The notes beneath the pieces were generated by a model. The model had not been told where the DNA came from and searched no databases. It saw only the letters and a program-made list of their open reading frames with translations. DNA of 64,000 bases from Betaproteobacteria bacterium MOLA814 (lineage in GTDB: Bacteria > Pseudomonadota > Gammaproteobacteria > Burkholderiales > Burkholderiaceae_C). Both the position numbers and the translations under genes were made by a program. The first letter of the stretch is position 1. Each line of letters starts with the position of its first letter. Shown piece by piece: positions 1 through 8,795 of the stretch. The DNA lies in the NCBI GenBank assembly GCA_000496475.1, contig AYMW01000001.1:1318225-1382224 (forward strand), in the 5' to 3' direction.

Positions 1-489
1 CATCGCAATGCTTTCAACGGCGAAGCGCCATGACGTAGACAACATGGCAAAAATAAAGATGAAGAAAAATACCGACGTCACCACGTCGAAGGCGGCCTTG
101 CGCCTTGGCTGCAGCTTGGTATAGAGCACGTCAACACGGACGTGTGAGCCGTGCAACAAACCATAAGCACCAATCATCATGTACTGCATGCCGAACAGCA
201 AAAAGCTTGATTCGTGCACCCAAATGGTGGGCATGTTGAAAAGGTAGCGCGCCACCACCTCGTAGGTGTATGCACACACAGCACTCATGCTCCACAAGGC
301 TACAAATAAGCCGGAACGGTCACTAATCCAGTCGAAAGCGCGCTCAACACCACCCGACTTGTCGTCATACGGCACTGGTGGCAATACACCTTTTTTATGA
401 CCAATAGCCATGATCACCAGCGGTATAAAGGCCAACCAGCCCCAATACAACCAGTGCGGCATGACAAAACCAATACTCTCTAAATTCAT
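1..489 (-). CDS. TRAP transporter small permease subunit (DctQ type), 3' end cut by window edge
   Basis: The 163 visible codons start at ATG 489 and run off the left edge. The protein has a hydrophobic segment near residues 12-27, a hydrophilic linker, then further membrane segments around residues 63-78, 94-112 and 137-154. The phrase VARYLFNMPTIWVHESS is the typical DctQ signature (helix end followed by W-x-x-E), and GSHVRVDVLY follows as usual. DctQ proteins form the small membrane subunit of tripartite ATP-independent periplasmic transporters and work with DctM and the binding protein. The binding-protein gene lies just upstream on the same strand (607-1695), so the order is dctP-dctQ with dctM presumably beyond the edge. 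The family call is firm; the substrate is unknown. Confidence 0.88.
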   Translation of the reverse strand, partial: MNLESIGFVMPHWLYWGWLAFIPLVIMAIGHKKGVLPPVPYDDKSGGVERAFDWISDRSGLFVALWSMSAVCAYTYEVVARYLFNMPTIWVHESSFLLFGMQYMMIGAYGLLHGSHVRVDVLYTKLQPRRKAAFDVVTSVFFFIFIFAMLSTSWRFAVESIAM

Positions 490-503
490 TTTTAGACACT
501 CCC

Positions 504-537
504 AAAAAAAATAAGCGGCACACAAAGCGCCGCTTTT
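504..537 (-). terminator. Hairpin plus T-run between dctP and dctQ
   Basis: Read on the minus strand, AAGCGGC and GCCGCTT pair around a 9-base loop and are followed by a run of T with one A. This is a Rho-independent terminator shape placed after the binding-protein gene and before the permease gene, so it probably attenuates the operon and yields more binding protein than permease. Confidence 0.6.
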
Positions 538-543
538 ATACGT

Positions 544-583
544 CAAAACAGACCGCCAGCTCTTGCGAGGGCGATCTGTTTTG
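544..583 (-). repeat. Long inverted repeat 3' of dctP
   Basis: CAAAACAGACCGCC (544-557) pairs with GGCGATCTGTTTTG (570-583), 13 pairs with one mismatch. It directly precedes the terminator hairpin in transcript order. It may stabilise the 3' end of the dctP message; that role is inference. Confidence 0.5.
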
Positions 584-606
584 AACGCGGTTAGCGCAGG
601 CTCGCC

Positions 607-1695
607 TTACAGCGACTGGCCTTTCAAGTCGGCGTCGGTGATGTAACCCATCACGCCGTTTTTCATGTAGTCCAATTGCAGCTTAAACACGGCTGATGCG
701 TCTGCATCCTTCTTGGCCCAACGGTACCAAGCAGGTATAGACGCTTTGCGGAACTGGTCCACGTCAGACTGCTGCAAGCGGGTCACCGTTGTACCTGCAG
801 CGGCAAATTTGCCCATTGCCACAACGTTGGCCGCTTGAATGGCTGTGTATTGTGTCAACGAGTAGTTGCGTACCTGGTCTTCAACCATCGCTTGCATTTC
901 TTTTGACAAACGCTTCCAAGCACCCATGTTGACCGTCAAGTCCATCAAGTCAACAGGCTGGTACATGCTCATCATGCCAGGAGGGCCCATGATGATGTAC
1001 TTGGTCACTTGGTGGAAGCCCAGGTCGTAATTCACTGCTGGGCCTACAAAGTCAGCTGCATCAATGGTGCCTTTTTCAAGCGCTGGAAAAATGTCAGAGC
1101 CTGGCAGTGCAACTGTGGACACACCAAACTGCTGGAATACCTCAGACACCATGCCGCCTGGTAAGCGAATCTTCTTGCCCTTCATGTCTGCCAACGACTC
1201 CATTGGCACCTTGGAGTGAATGATGTTGGCATCATGCTGAATGGGGCCAACGTAGTACATGCCTTGCTTGGCGTAAATCTTACGTGCCATCTCCAACATA
1301 CCCAGGCCATAAAACATGGTGTCCCACTGCGCTGGCTGGTCTGGACCCATTGGGTAGCTTGACAAAAACACAGATGCTGGAATTTTGCCGGCCCAGTACA
1401 AGGTCCAAGGGTTCATGCCTTGCAACACGCCTGATTTAACCGCTTCAAACAACGCGTTGTTATCGGCTGCTACAGACTTGGCTGGAAATGGTTTGATGGT
1501 TAGTTCGCCACCAGACTTTTCTTTAAAGTCGTTGCACCACTTTTCAAACAATGTGTAGCCAGTGGTACCTGCGTCCCATGTGGACTGAACTTTCCACGTT
1601 TGGCCAGCGGCTGCTTGCGCGTTGCTGACAAAAGGGGCGGCCAGTGCGCCAATGGCGCCGGCCTTCAATAAACCGCGGCGTGATGTGATATCCAT
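607..1695 (-). CDS. TRAP transporter solute-binding protein (DctP family), Tat-exported
   Basis: This 362-residue protein binds the substrate in the periplasm and delivers it to the DctQM membrane part. The N-terminus carries a twin-arginine signal (SRRGLLK, then a hydrophobic stretch ending near AQAAA), so export is predicted through Tat in the folded state, as known for the alpha-keto-acid/mannitol-type branch of TRAP binding proteins. Mid-protein phrases such as KGKKIRLPGGMVSEVFQQFGV, and GTIDAADFVGPAVNYDLGF with its ligand-pocket segment, are typical of that branch. The permease gene follows on the same strand after two hairpins. The substrate cannot be read from sequence; a keto acid or other carboxylate is the best guess. 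Confidence 0.9.
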   Translation of the reverse strand: MDITSRRGLLKAGAIGALAAPFVSNAQAAAGQTWKVQSTWDAGTTGYTLFEKWCNDFKEKSGGELTIKPFPAKSVAADNNALFEAVKSGVLQGMNPWTLYWAGKIPASVFLSSYPMGPDQPAQWDTMFYGLGMLEMARKIYAKQGMYYVGPIQHDANIIHSKVPMESLADMKGKKIRLPGGMVSEVFQQFGVSTVALPGSDIFPALEKGTIDAADFVGPAVNYDLGFHQVTKYIIMGPPGMMSMYQPVDLMDLTVNMGAWKRLSKEMQAMVEDQVRNYSLTQYTAIQAANVVAMGKFAAAGTTVTRLQQSDVDQFRKASIPAWYRWAKKDADASAVFKLQLDYMKNGVMGYITDADLKGQSL

Positions 1696-1970
1696 AGTTC
1701 AACTCCTGTTGTGGGGGGGAATACTTGTTGATGACGGGTAGATTCTGGGTCTCATGCAAATTCGCAAAGCCCGTATAAACCCTATGACAGTCTCTTGCGC
1801 GTCACTGGCGGTTCGGCAACCTGGCGTTCAAACCACCAAGGTGGCTACCGAATACCCATACAAATCAAACACCTTAAAAAGTTGCCATATCACTTCTCAC
1901 GCCGCGCCTGAATTTATTTCAGCACAGGCAGAACGACTTAGATGCGCCTAGCTGTCGGGAGACTTACAAA

Positions 1971-3278
1971 CTACAACCATTCGCGCAATCGGTGGTACAA
2001 CATGCCCACTGCCAGCGTGGGCGTGCGCAACAATGCACCGCCAGGAAAAGGCCGATGCTGCAGCTTTGCGAACACATCAAAACTGCTTGCCTGCTGGGTA
2101 ATGACTTGAGACACCATCCGCCCAGCCAAACCAGTCAGCGCCACGCCATGCCCACTGAAGCCCTGCAAGTAATACACGTTGGTGGCCAAGCGACCGAAGT
2201 CTGGTGCGCGGTTCATGCTGATGTCTACAAAACCGCCCCAGGTGTAGGCAATGCGTGCCTGCCCCAGTTGCGGGAAAATACCCACCATTTTGTTTCGCAT
2301 GAACGCCTGGAGGTTGCGTGGCGTGTGCGTGGTGTAACTCACCTCCCCGCCAAACAACAAGCGGTTGTCTGCACTGAACCGAAAGTAATCCAGCACAAAG
2401 TTGTTGTCGCACACCGCCGAGCGGGTGGGTATGAGGCTGTGCACCAGCGCCGCGTCCAGTGGCTCTGTTGCCACCATGTAGGTGCCGACTGGCATGATGC
2501 GTGGCGCAATCGCAGGTGCAACGCGGGGACCCATCGCGGGCAGGGTGCAGTTTGCGGCCAGCACCACAAAGTCTGCGCTTATTGTGGCTTGCTGCGTTTT
2601 AACCTGCGCGCGAGCACCGTGCACCAAGTCCACCACTGGACTGTGTTCAAACACCTGCACGCCCAATCGCTGCGCAGCAGCGAGCAGGCCCAAGCCGTAT
2701 TTAAGCGGGTGTAAATGCCCAGACTTGTCTTCATACGCGCCTGCTACATAGCGCTTGCTGTCAATCCAATGATCCACATCACCGCCTTCAAACCAGCGGC
2801 ACTCAAAACAGTAGTCGCGCGACAACGCCGTGACCTCGTCTCGCAGCACAGCCACCTTGCGGTCTTTATCCGCTACATAGATATAGCCGCGGCGTCTGTC
2901 GCAATCAATGCGGTGGTCCGCGATGCGTTGATCGATCAAGTCAACGGCATCCAGCGACAATTGCCACAGATGACGGGCGTCTTGTCGTCCCAACTGGCGC
3001 TCAAGCTCACCTTGGCCGCAGGCATAACCGACTATGGCTTGGCCTCCATTGCGTCCAGATGCGCCGCTACAAACCTTATCGGCCTCCAACACCACCACCC
3101 GCAGCCCTTGCGCGGCCAAGTCAATAGCGGCGCTCAAGCCTGCGAAACCTGCGCCCACCACCACCACATCTGTGTGCCTATCACCCACCACAGCAGCCAG
3201 AGCAGGGCCTCGCTCGACGCTTGCCTCGTAATAACTGAAGCGATTGAGCTGGGTATCGGAAGTGAGCAGTGTCGCCAT
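1971..3278 (-). CDS. FAD-dependent amine/amino-acid oxidoreductase, PuuB-like (DAO family)
   Basis: The 435-residue protein begins with a dinucleotide-binding fold (DVVVVGAGFAGLSAA near residues 37-51) followed by the SGASGRNGGQ phrase at about residues 71-80, where FAD is held in gamma-glutamylputrescine oxidase and relatives. The C-terminal part has the GFSGHGVALTGLAG motif typical of DAO-family FAD closure. The family oxidises amines or imino acids with release of peroxide. PuuB is the best-known member, but no other putrescine gene lies nearby, so substrate assignment is open. It sits upstream of the TRAP genes on the same strand with a 275-base gap, so it is likely a separate unit. No signal peptide is seen, hence cytoplasmic. 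Confidence 0.82.
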   Translation of the reverse strand: MATLLTSDTQLNRFSYYEASVERGPALAAVVGDRHTDVVVVGAGFAGLSAAIDLAAQGLRVVVLEADKVCSGASGRNGGQAIVGYACGQGELERQLGRQDARHLWQLSLDAVDLIDQRIADHRIDCDRRRGYIYVADKDRKVAVLRDEVTALSRDYCFECRWFEGGDVDHWIDSKRYVAGAYEDKSGHLHPLKYGLGLLAAAQRLGVQVFEHSPVVDLVHGARAQVKTQQATISADFVVLAANCTLPAMGPRVAPAIAPRIMPVGTYMVATEPLDAALVHSLIPTRSAVCDNNFVLDYFRFSADNRLLFGGEVSYTTHTPRNLQAFMRNKMVGIFPQLGQARIAYTWGGFVDISMNRAPDFGRLATNVYYLQGFSGHGVALTGLAGRMVSQVITQQASSFDVFAKLQHRPFPGGALLRTPTLAVGMLYHRLREWL

Positions 3279-3529
3279 ACGCGGTTAAACAGACACCCAG
3301 CGTGCGCTAGCGCTATGGTGTACGCGAAGCAAGCGACCCGTCCAATCAGCTGCCATTGGGCTTATCCTTTAAGGGCAAAACATGTAAACACACCCAGTTT
3401 ATCGCTTGCCACGGCCAGACGCTCTATCCGCGAAGACGCGTTCAAAGGCCACTGAACTTTTAGCCGAGTTGTTACTCGAATACCTTTAAACCAAACTGCC
3501 ACCCGCCAACGCCAGCCTTACCAACCACC

Positions 3530-4006
3530 ATGACATCAAAATTTACCCATCGCCGCCGCCTACTGGGCCTGTCTGTTGCAGCACTGTTCGCGCCCGCCTT
3601 AAGCTTTGCGACGACACCCGGACAAACTGTTCAGGTTTGGAAGGACCCCAACTGTGGCTGCTGCGCTGACTGGGTCACCCACATGCAAGACAACGGCTTC
3701 AAGGTGCAAGTGTTTGATACAGGCAACACCGCTGTGCGTAAAAAACTGGGTATGCCGCAGCAATTTGGGTCTTGTCACACCGCTTTGATTGACGGCTATG
3801 TCATTGAAGGTCACGTACCTGCCAGCGACATCAAGCAATTGTTGGCGCAACGACCTGCCGCACTGGGATTGGCTGTACCGGGAATGCCCATTGGCACGCC
3901 CGGCATGGACGGCGAGGCCTACAAGGGAAGGCAGGACGCATACGATGTGTTGCTGGTCCAGCGCAATGAACAAAGCCGTGTGTTTAAGCGCTACGCGTCG
4001 TCTTGA
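3530..4006 (+). CDS. DUF411 periplasmic metal-binding protein
   Basis: The 158-residue protein has a signal peptide ([21 protein letters not shown]; the double arginine could be Tat or Sec) and then the DUF411 core: [31 protein letters not shown] and [14 protein letters not shown]. The Cys-rich CGCC and the SCHT Cys/His pair are candidate metal ligands. DUF411 proteins occur with copper-resistance genes, and this one lies convergent to copA with a 16-base overlap of the two 3' ends. A role in periplasmic copper binding is inferred from context. It is the first gene of the copper island on this side. Confidence 0.85.
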   Translation: MTSKFTHRRRLLGLSVAALFAPALSFATTPGQTVQVWKDPNCGCCADWVTHMQDNGFKVQVFDTGNTAVRKKLGMPQQFGSCHTALIDGYVIEGHVPASDIKQLLAQRPAALGLAVPGMPIGTPGMDGEAYKGRQDAYDVLLVQRNEQSRVFKRYASS

Positions 4007-6324
4007 TCGGGTGTCCAACGCTTGAGCAACAACGCGTTGCCCATCACACTCACTGAGCTTAGGGCCATGGCAGCACCTGCCACAACTGGATTCAGCAAAC
4101 CCATGGCCGCCAAGGGAATACCTGCGACGTTGTAGGCAAAGGCCCAAAACAAATTTTGCCTGATTTTGCGCACTGTTTGTTTGGATATAGACAGGGCCGC
4201 CTGCACCAACAAGGGGTCAGCACGCATCAAGGTCATGCCAGCGGCCTGCATGGCCACATCACCATGCTGGCCGTTGTTCATGGCCAAACCGACGTCTGCT
4301 GTTGACAGCGCTGGCGCGTCGTTGATGCCATCACCGACAAACGCCACCACGTGGTTGTTAGCCTGCAGCTTGGCCACCGCCTTGGCTTTGTCACCGGGCA
4401 GTAATTGACCAAAGATATGGTCGTCAGTCAAACCCAACTGCGCGCCGACAACCCGAGACGCCGCTTGGTTGTCACCAGACATTAAGACCACGTTTATGTG
4501 CGCGCGCTGCAGCAACGCTACGGCTCGTGCAGCGCTAGGCTTGACGGCATCTCCAAAAGCAAACATGCCTTGCACGCCGCCATCATTGGCCAACACCGAG
4601 ACGCTATAGCCGCTTGACTGCCACTGCTGCAACACGTCGGCCCAAGGCGCAACTGACAGGGCCGTATCCAGACCCAACGCCTGCATCCAAACGACACTAC
4701 CCATATAACAAGGCCTGTTGTGAACCAACGCTTGTACGCCTTGACCTGCCACATTTTCTATGGCGCTGATAGCACTGGAGGGGCTACTGGCGCTGGCGCC
4801 ATGTGTTGCGCCTGTCGCCTTTTCGGCGTCTTGCGCCGTCAACCACTCTCGTAAACCTTGTGCCAACGGATGGGGATTGTTTAACTGCATGGCCAACAAG
4901 TCAGCCCGCAACTGGGCTTGCGCATCCAGACTTGCTGCAAGCGGCCATTGGTGCGCCACGACGCTTGGCTTGCCAGCCGTCAACGTGCCTGTTTTATCAA
5001 ATGCCACTGTTGTCACGGCATATGCTTGTTCAAGCGCTTGGGCGTCTTTAATCAAAATACCGTGCTTGGCTGCAACACCGGTACCCACCATCATCGCGGC
5101 AGGCGTGGCCAAACCCAATGCACATGGGCATGCGATCACCAAAACGGCAACCATGTTGATCATGGCCTCTTCAAACGGCACGCCTTTCGCGAGCCAAAAC
5201 CACAGGGTGGCGGCAGCAATCAACAACACCACAGGTACAAATACCGCGGCCACCTTGTCGACCGTGCGCTGAACCGGTGCTTTGCTGGCTTGCGCATCAC
5301 TCACCATGGCAATAATTTGTGCCAACACGCTGTGTGTGTCTGCCGCGCTCACGGCAATATCCAATGTTGCCTCGCCATTTAACGTGCCGCCAATAACGGC
5401 ATCACCCATGCGCTTGACAACCGGCAAAGGCTCACCCGTAACCATGGCCTCGTCCACGCTAGAGCGGCCCACCACCACCACGCCATCGGCTGGTATGCGC
5501 TCGCCAGCCACCACGCGTATGCGATCACCCACTAGCAAATCGGCGACCGGTATATCCACAACGTCGTCACGCCCAATGCCATCTGGCAGCAGCTTGGCGG
5601 TGCTGGGCTTGAGTGCGTGCAAGGCTCGAATGGCAGAGGTTGTTTGTCGCTTGCTACGGGTTTCTAAATACTTACCCAACAACACCAGGGCAATCACAAC
5701 AGCAGAGCCCTCGTAGTACAGGTGCGGTAGACCCTCGCCGTTAAACGTCAGCCATAGCCATGTCGACAAGCCCCATCCTGCGCTGGTGCCAATCGCCACC
5801 AGCAACTCCATATTGCCAGTCAATGCTTTCAACGCATGCCATGCAGACTTGTAAAAAGGCCAGCCCAATACAAACTGAACCGGTGTTGCCAGCACAAACT
5901 GAATCCACGGCGCAGGCATGCTGACCCAGACCGTTTGCGTCAACGGCATACTGAGCCACTGCACAAGCATTGGCAACAGAAGCGGCGCAGACAGCAGCAA
6001 TGCGGCCAATGTGGGAATAAAAGCGGTGTCAATGCCCAGCCAGCGATCGACGTCATCTGTCTCGGCAAGTGTTTGTGCCGTCGGCTCATAACCAGCATCG
6101 CGGATAACGCGGCGCATCTCACGCTGCCACGCCTGTGCATCTTGCACGGCGTCAGAAGGGGTGATCCGCGCCATTTCAGTTGCCAGGTTCACACTCACAT
6201 CGACCACAGTGCCTTGCTTTTTAAGCGCTCTCTCAACCCGACCAACACACGACGCGCATGTCATGCCACCAATACCAATATCAAAAACATCCAGAACAGG
6301 GGGTGCGATGTTGGTTGACGCCAT
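3991..6324 (-). CDS. copA: Copper-exporting P1B-type ATPase CopA
   Basis: The 777-residue protein exports Cu(I) from the cytoplasm at the cost of ATP. One N-terminal HMA domain carries GMTCASC (residues 20-26). The actuator TGE is at 296-298, the membrane copper site CPC at 399-401, the phosphorylation motif DKTGT at 443-447, and GDGIND lies near the C-terminus. This set is diagnostic for the Cu(I) branch. Only one HMA domain is present, where many homologues have two. The 3' end overlaps the DUF411 gene by 16 bases, and the gene is divergent from the His/Met-rich secreted protein at 6484, with a perfect inverted repeat between them. Confidence 0.97.
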   Translation of the reverse strand: MASTNIAPPVLDVFDIGIGGMTCASCVGRVERALKKQGTVVDVSVNLATEMARITPSDAVQDAQAWQREMRRVIRDAGYEPTAQTLAETDDVDRWLGIDTAFIPTLAALLLSAPLLLPMLVQWLSMPLTQTVWVSMPAPWIQFVLATPVQFVLGWPFYKSAWHALKALTGNMELLVAIGTSAGWGLSTWLWLTFNGEGLPHLYYEGSAVVIALVLLGKYLETRSKRQTTSAIRALHALKPSTAKLLPDGIGRDDVVDIPVADLLVGDRIRVVAGERIPADGVVVVGRSSVDEAMVTGEPLPVVKRMGDAVIGGTLNGEATLDIAVSAADTHSVLAQIIAMVSDAQASKAPVQRTVDKVAAVFVPVVLLIAAATLWFWLAKGVPFEEAMINMVAVLVIACPCALGLATPAAMMVGTGVAAKHGILIKDAQALEQAYAVTTVAFDKTGTLTAGKPSVVAHQWPLAASLDAQAQLRADLLAMQLNNPHPLAQGLREWLTAQDAEKATGATHGASASSPSSAISAIENVAGQGVQALVHNRPCYMGSVVWMQALGLDTALSVAPWADVLQQWQSSGYSVSVLANDGGVQGMFAFGDAVKPSAARAVALLQRAHINVVLMSGDNQAASRVVGAQLGLTDDHIFGQLLPGDKAKAVAKLQANNHVVAFVGDGINDAPALSTADVGLAMNNGQHGDVAMQAAGMTLMRADPLLVQAALSISKQTVRKIRQNLFWAFAYNVAGIPLAAMGLLNPVVAGAAMALSSVSVMGNALLLKRWTPDQDDA

Positions 6325-6374
6325 CTTTGACTTGAACTTTCTACAAGGCGCCGACTCTCAAACTGTAGTGCAGC

Positions 6375-6399
6375 GGCTACATCAGCATCTGATGTAGCC
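6375..6399. promoter_or_regulatory. Perfect 25-bp inverted repeat, candidate metal-responsive operator
   Basis: Arms GGCTACATCAG and CTGATGTAGCC flank CAT with no mismatch. The repeat sits in the divergent gap between copA and the secreted protein gene at 6484. A TATAAG at 6407-6412 could be the -10 box for rightward transcription, which would place the repeat over the -35 region, as expected for a repressor or activator site. The sequence does not match the CueR, CopY or CusR sites I know, so the binding protein is unknown. Confidence 0.55.
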
Positions 6400-6483
6400 C
6401 TTCCACTATAAGACCTCGCTGAACCAAGGGGGCAACCACGCTTGGCGCCCACAACTTGTAACCTGTACTGCTACACTTTAAGA

Positions 6484-6954
6484 ATGACCACGCCACTGCG
6501 CAAACTACTGTTGTGCCTATTTGTAACCATTGCACTTGCTTCACAAGGCATTGCAGGTGCGGTCATGTCTGTACAAATGGCTGGCGTTGTGAGCAGTCAC
6601 GGCGACATGCGCACAGCAACGCAGATGTCTCACCAAGCTCCTGTGCAAGCTGAAACCAGCAGCCATGCCAGTAACCATGGCGCACATCACATTACAGATT
6701 CAAGCTTTGAACTTGCCAACACGGCAGGTACAACGCCAGCAACTGCACATCTGGCAACCTCAGCGCCTGACCACGAATCGCACTTCAAGTGCGCTGCTTG
6801 TCTGTTTTTTTGCAGCGGCGTATCAACGCCGTATGACACCACCAATGTGGCGCATGCCCACACCCCGTTTGATGTGCCCATGTGGGTCACACCAAACTTA
6901 CAAGACGTGCCACCGTCTGGTCTGTTCAGGCCGCCACAACCACTTCTAGCCTAA
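6484..6954 (+). CDS. Secreted His/Met-rich protein, CopL/DUF2946-like
   Basis: I chose ATG 6484 (156 residues) because it places a clean signal peptide at the N-terminus (MTTPLRKLLLCLFVTIALAS...GIAGA); an in-frame ATG at 6442 adds an unlikely leader. The mature part is rich in His and Met (SHGDM, QMSHQ, SNHGAHH, DHESHF), has a CAAC pair inside FKCAACLFFC, and ends in PPSGLFRPPQPLLA, the kind of tail seen in DUF2946/CopL-like proteins of copper clusters. Periplasmic copper binding is inferred. It opens the rightward copper gene series. The upstream gap holds the inverted repeat shared with copA. Confidence 0.6.
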   Translation: MTTPLRKLLLCLFVTIALASQGIAGAVMSVQMAGVVSSHGDMRTATQMSHQAPVQAETSSHASNHGAHHITDSSFELANTAGTTPATAHLATSAPDHESHFKCAACLFFCSGVSTPYDTTNVAHAHTPFDVPMWVTPNLQDVPPSGLFRPPQPLLA

Positions 6955-7045
6955 TTCCCAACTGACCCCATCAAGACGTCTGGGTTGGATGTTTTAAGCG
7001 CGCCGCCTTACACCCGCGGTGCGCATTGCTATACAGAGGTTTCCT

Positions 7046-7378
7046 ATGACTTTTCACATTCGCTACGGGCTAACAGCTCGGGCATGGCCGCAGCTTGGCC
7101 TATTGGGCGCACTGGCCTTTATGGCTGGGGCGCAAGCGCAGCAAGTCCCAGCGGCGCCGGCTACGCCACCACCCGTCTCACTGGTGTCTTACAGTTCGGC
7201 GTTTGATCACTACCCAAAACAAGGGGACGCGCCTGCCACCGATTGGAAGCTGGCCAACGACGTTGTTGGGCAAAAAGGTGGTTGGCGTGCCTATGCCAAA
7301 GAAGCTCAAGACACAAAAAATGCCGCTAAAGCTGCGGCTGCCACGGCCACACCAACACAACCAGGAGGTCAGCAATGA
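7046..7378 (+). CDS. Small secreted protein of unknown function in copper cluster
   Basis: ATG 7046 is preceded by AGAGGT at a good distance, which decides the start (110 residues). The protein has an N-terminal hydrophobic segment (LGLLGALAFMAGAQAQ) with a likely signal cleavage after AQA, a proline/alanine linker, then SAFDHYPKQGDAPATDWKLAN and VGQKGGWRAYAKEAQ, and a low-complexity Ala/Thr tail. I do not recognise a characterised family. The Tyr/Trp-rich core looks conserved-protein-like rather than random, and similar short proteins sit before outer-membrane factor genes in metal-efflux clusters as far as I recall. The stop codon overlaps the start of the next gene (ATGA), which implies translational coupling and a shared function. 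Confidence 0.65.
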   Translation: MTFHIRYGLTARAWPQLGLLGALAFMAGAQAQQVPAAPATPPPVSLVSYSSAFDHYPKQGDAPATDWKLANDVVGQKGGWRAYAKEAQDTKNAAKAAAATATPTQPGGQQ

Positions 7379-8793
7379 TTGGCAGACCACTACAACTAGC
7401 CGCCATCGGCGGCTTTAGCGTGGCCTTGTTTGGCTGTGCCAGCGTCTCGCCTGTCGGCGTTGTAGGCGCTGTGAACACCACGCTGGGCAAGGCAAGTCCG
7501 GTACAAGCACAGCTGCTGACCAGTGCTGAGGCGCAAGCCGACGCACACGCCAAAGCCAATGCATTGTTGTTGAATGAACTAAGCCAAGCCGGCGCGGTTC
7601 AGCTGGCCATGCTCAACAGCCCAGATATGCAGGCCATGCTGGCCAGCGGCGTGGCCAGTGCGGCAAACGCGGCTCAAGGCGGGCGCATTGCCAACCCAAC
7701 GTTCTCATTTGAGCGCATGCACGCCACTGGTGAGCTTGAGCTGGCAAGGGCGTTGTCGTTTGGCTTGTTGGACTTGCTAACGCTGCCTCAGCGTCAAGCT
7801 GTCGCCAAGCTCAACGTGGACAAGGTGCAGCTACAGTTGGCGCAACAACTGGTACGCCAACTGTCAGATGTGAAGTTGGCTTGGGTGGGTGCAATTGCCG
7901 CCAACCAGCGTCTGTTGTATGCCCAACAAGTGCAGCGTAGCGCCAATGCCAGTGCTGAGTTGGCGAAGCGTTTAAAAGCGGTGGGCAACTTCAGCTGGCT
8001 GCAGCAAGCCAGTCAACAGCAGTTTGCCAGTGATGCGGCCATTCAACTGGCCACGGCACAACACACCAACATCTCAGCAACCCAGCACTTGGTCCGCTTG
8101 CTTGGCTTGAATACCAGTCAAGAGGCGCTCATGCGTTTGCCCAAGAAGCTGCCCAGCATTCCAAAGCAGACCTTGTCGCCTGAAGACGTGAGCGCCGTTG
8201 CCATGGATACCCGCTTAGACGTACAGCTGGCCAAACTTGATGTGACACGCTTACTGGGCAGCAACACGCTTGCTCAAATTGACAGCTTCACCGATGTGGA
8301 ATGGGGTATTCGTGGCGTTGACAAAAAAAACACTGTTGACGGCATCGTCAGCCAATCGAACGGCTTTGAAGTTGCCATTCGTTTGCCCATATTTGACTGG
8401 GGTGACAACAAGCGCGTGGCGCTGAGCGCCAACAGCTTGATGGCGGCAAAAAACTACGAGTCCACCATGCTCAACGCCAGCTCTGAGCTGCGGGTTAGTT
8501 ACTCCGCGTACAGAACCGCCTACGACTTGGCGGCGCACTATCAAAACGAGGTTATTCCTATGCGCACACGCATGGCTGAAGAGAACCAGTACAGCTACAA
8601 CGGCATGCTCATCAGCGTGTTTGAGCTGCTAGCCGACGCAAGGCAACAAGTCGCTGCCGTGACGCAGTCACTCAACGCCGTTGAACAATTTTGGGCCAGC
8701 GAAGCCGCACTTCAAAACAGCTTACTGGGTGCACCCAGTGCCGCGGTTTCTGTAAGTGCCGCCACTGCGCAAGCCGACTCACCAGGACATTAA
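7375..8793 (+). CDS. TolC-family outer-membrane efflux lipoprotein (CusC-like)
   Basis: The 472-residue protein starts at ATG 7375 with a strong AGGAGGT site at 7363-7369. A lipobox (ALFGC, Cys 21) marks it as a lipoprotein. Long Ala/Gln-rich helices (residues about 60-260 and 300-460) follow the duplicated TolC-like pattern. TolC-family proteins form the outer-membrane channel for RND or other pumps. No cusB or cusA gene is present next to it, so it must pair with a pump encoded elsewhere or act differently. It is coupled to the upstream small protein and is followed two bases later by the multicopper oxidase gene, so all three are likely one operon. Confidence 0.85.
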   Translation: MIGRPLQLAAIGGFSVALFGCASVSPVGVVGAVNTTLGKASPVQAQLLTSAEAQADAHAKANALLLNELSQAGAVQLAMLNSPDMQAMLASGVASAANAAQGGRIANPTFSFERMHATGELELARALSFGLLDLLTLPQRQAVAKLNVDKVQLQLAQQLVRQLSDVKLAWVGAIAANQRLLYAQQVQRSANASAELAKRLKAVGNFSWLQQASQQQFASDAAIQLATAQHTNISATQHLVRLLGLNTSQEALMRLPKKLPSIPKQTLSPEDVSAVAMDTRLDVQLAKLDVTRLLGSNTLAQIDSFTDVEWGIRGVDKKNTVDGIVSQSNGFEVAIRLPIFDWGDNKRVALSANSLMAAKNYESTMLNASSELRVSYSAYRTAYDLAAHYQNEVIPMRTRMAEENQYSYNGMLISVFELLADARQQVAAVTQSLNAVEQFWASEAALQNSLLGAPSAAVSVSAATAQADSPGH

Positions 8794-8795
8794 CC

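Noticed and set aside
1992-2714. Long open frame on the plus strand opposite the PuuB-like gene
   Set aside because: It is an antisense shadow: Cys/His-rich, with no domain, and fully within the confident minus-strand gene.
6457-6485. TGTAACC before the His/Met-rich gene as a third ECF promoter
   Set aside because: The -10 would be AGAAT at N17 and would overlap the start codon, so transcription would begin inside the gene. Likely coincidence.
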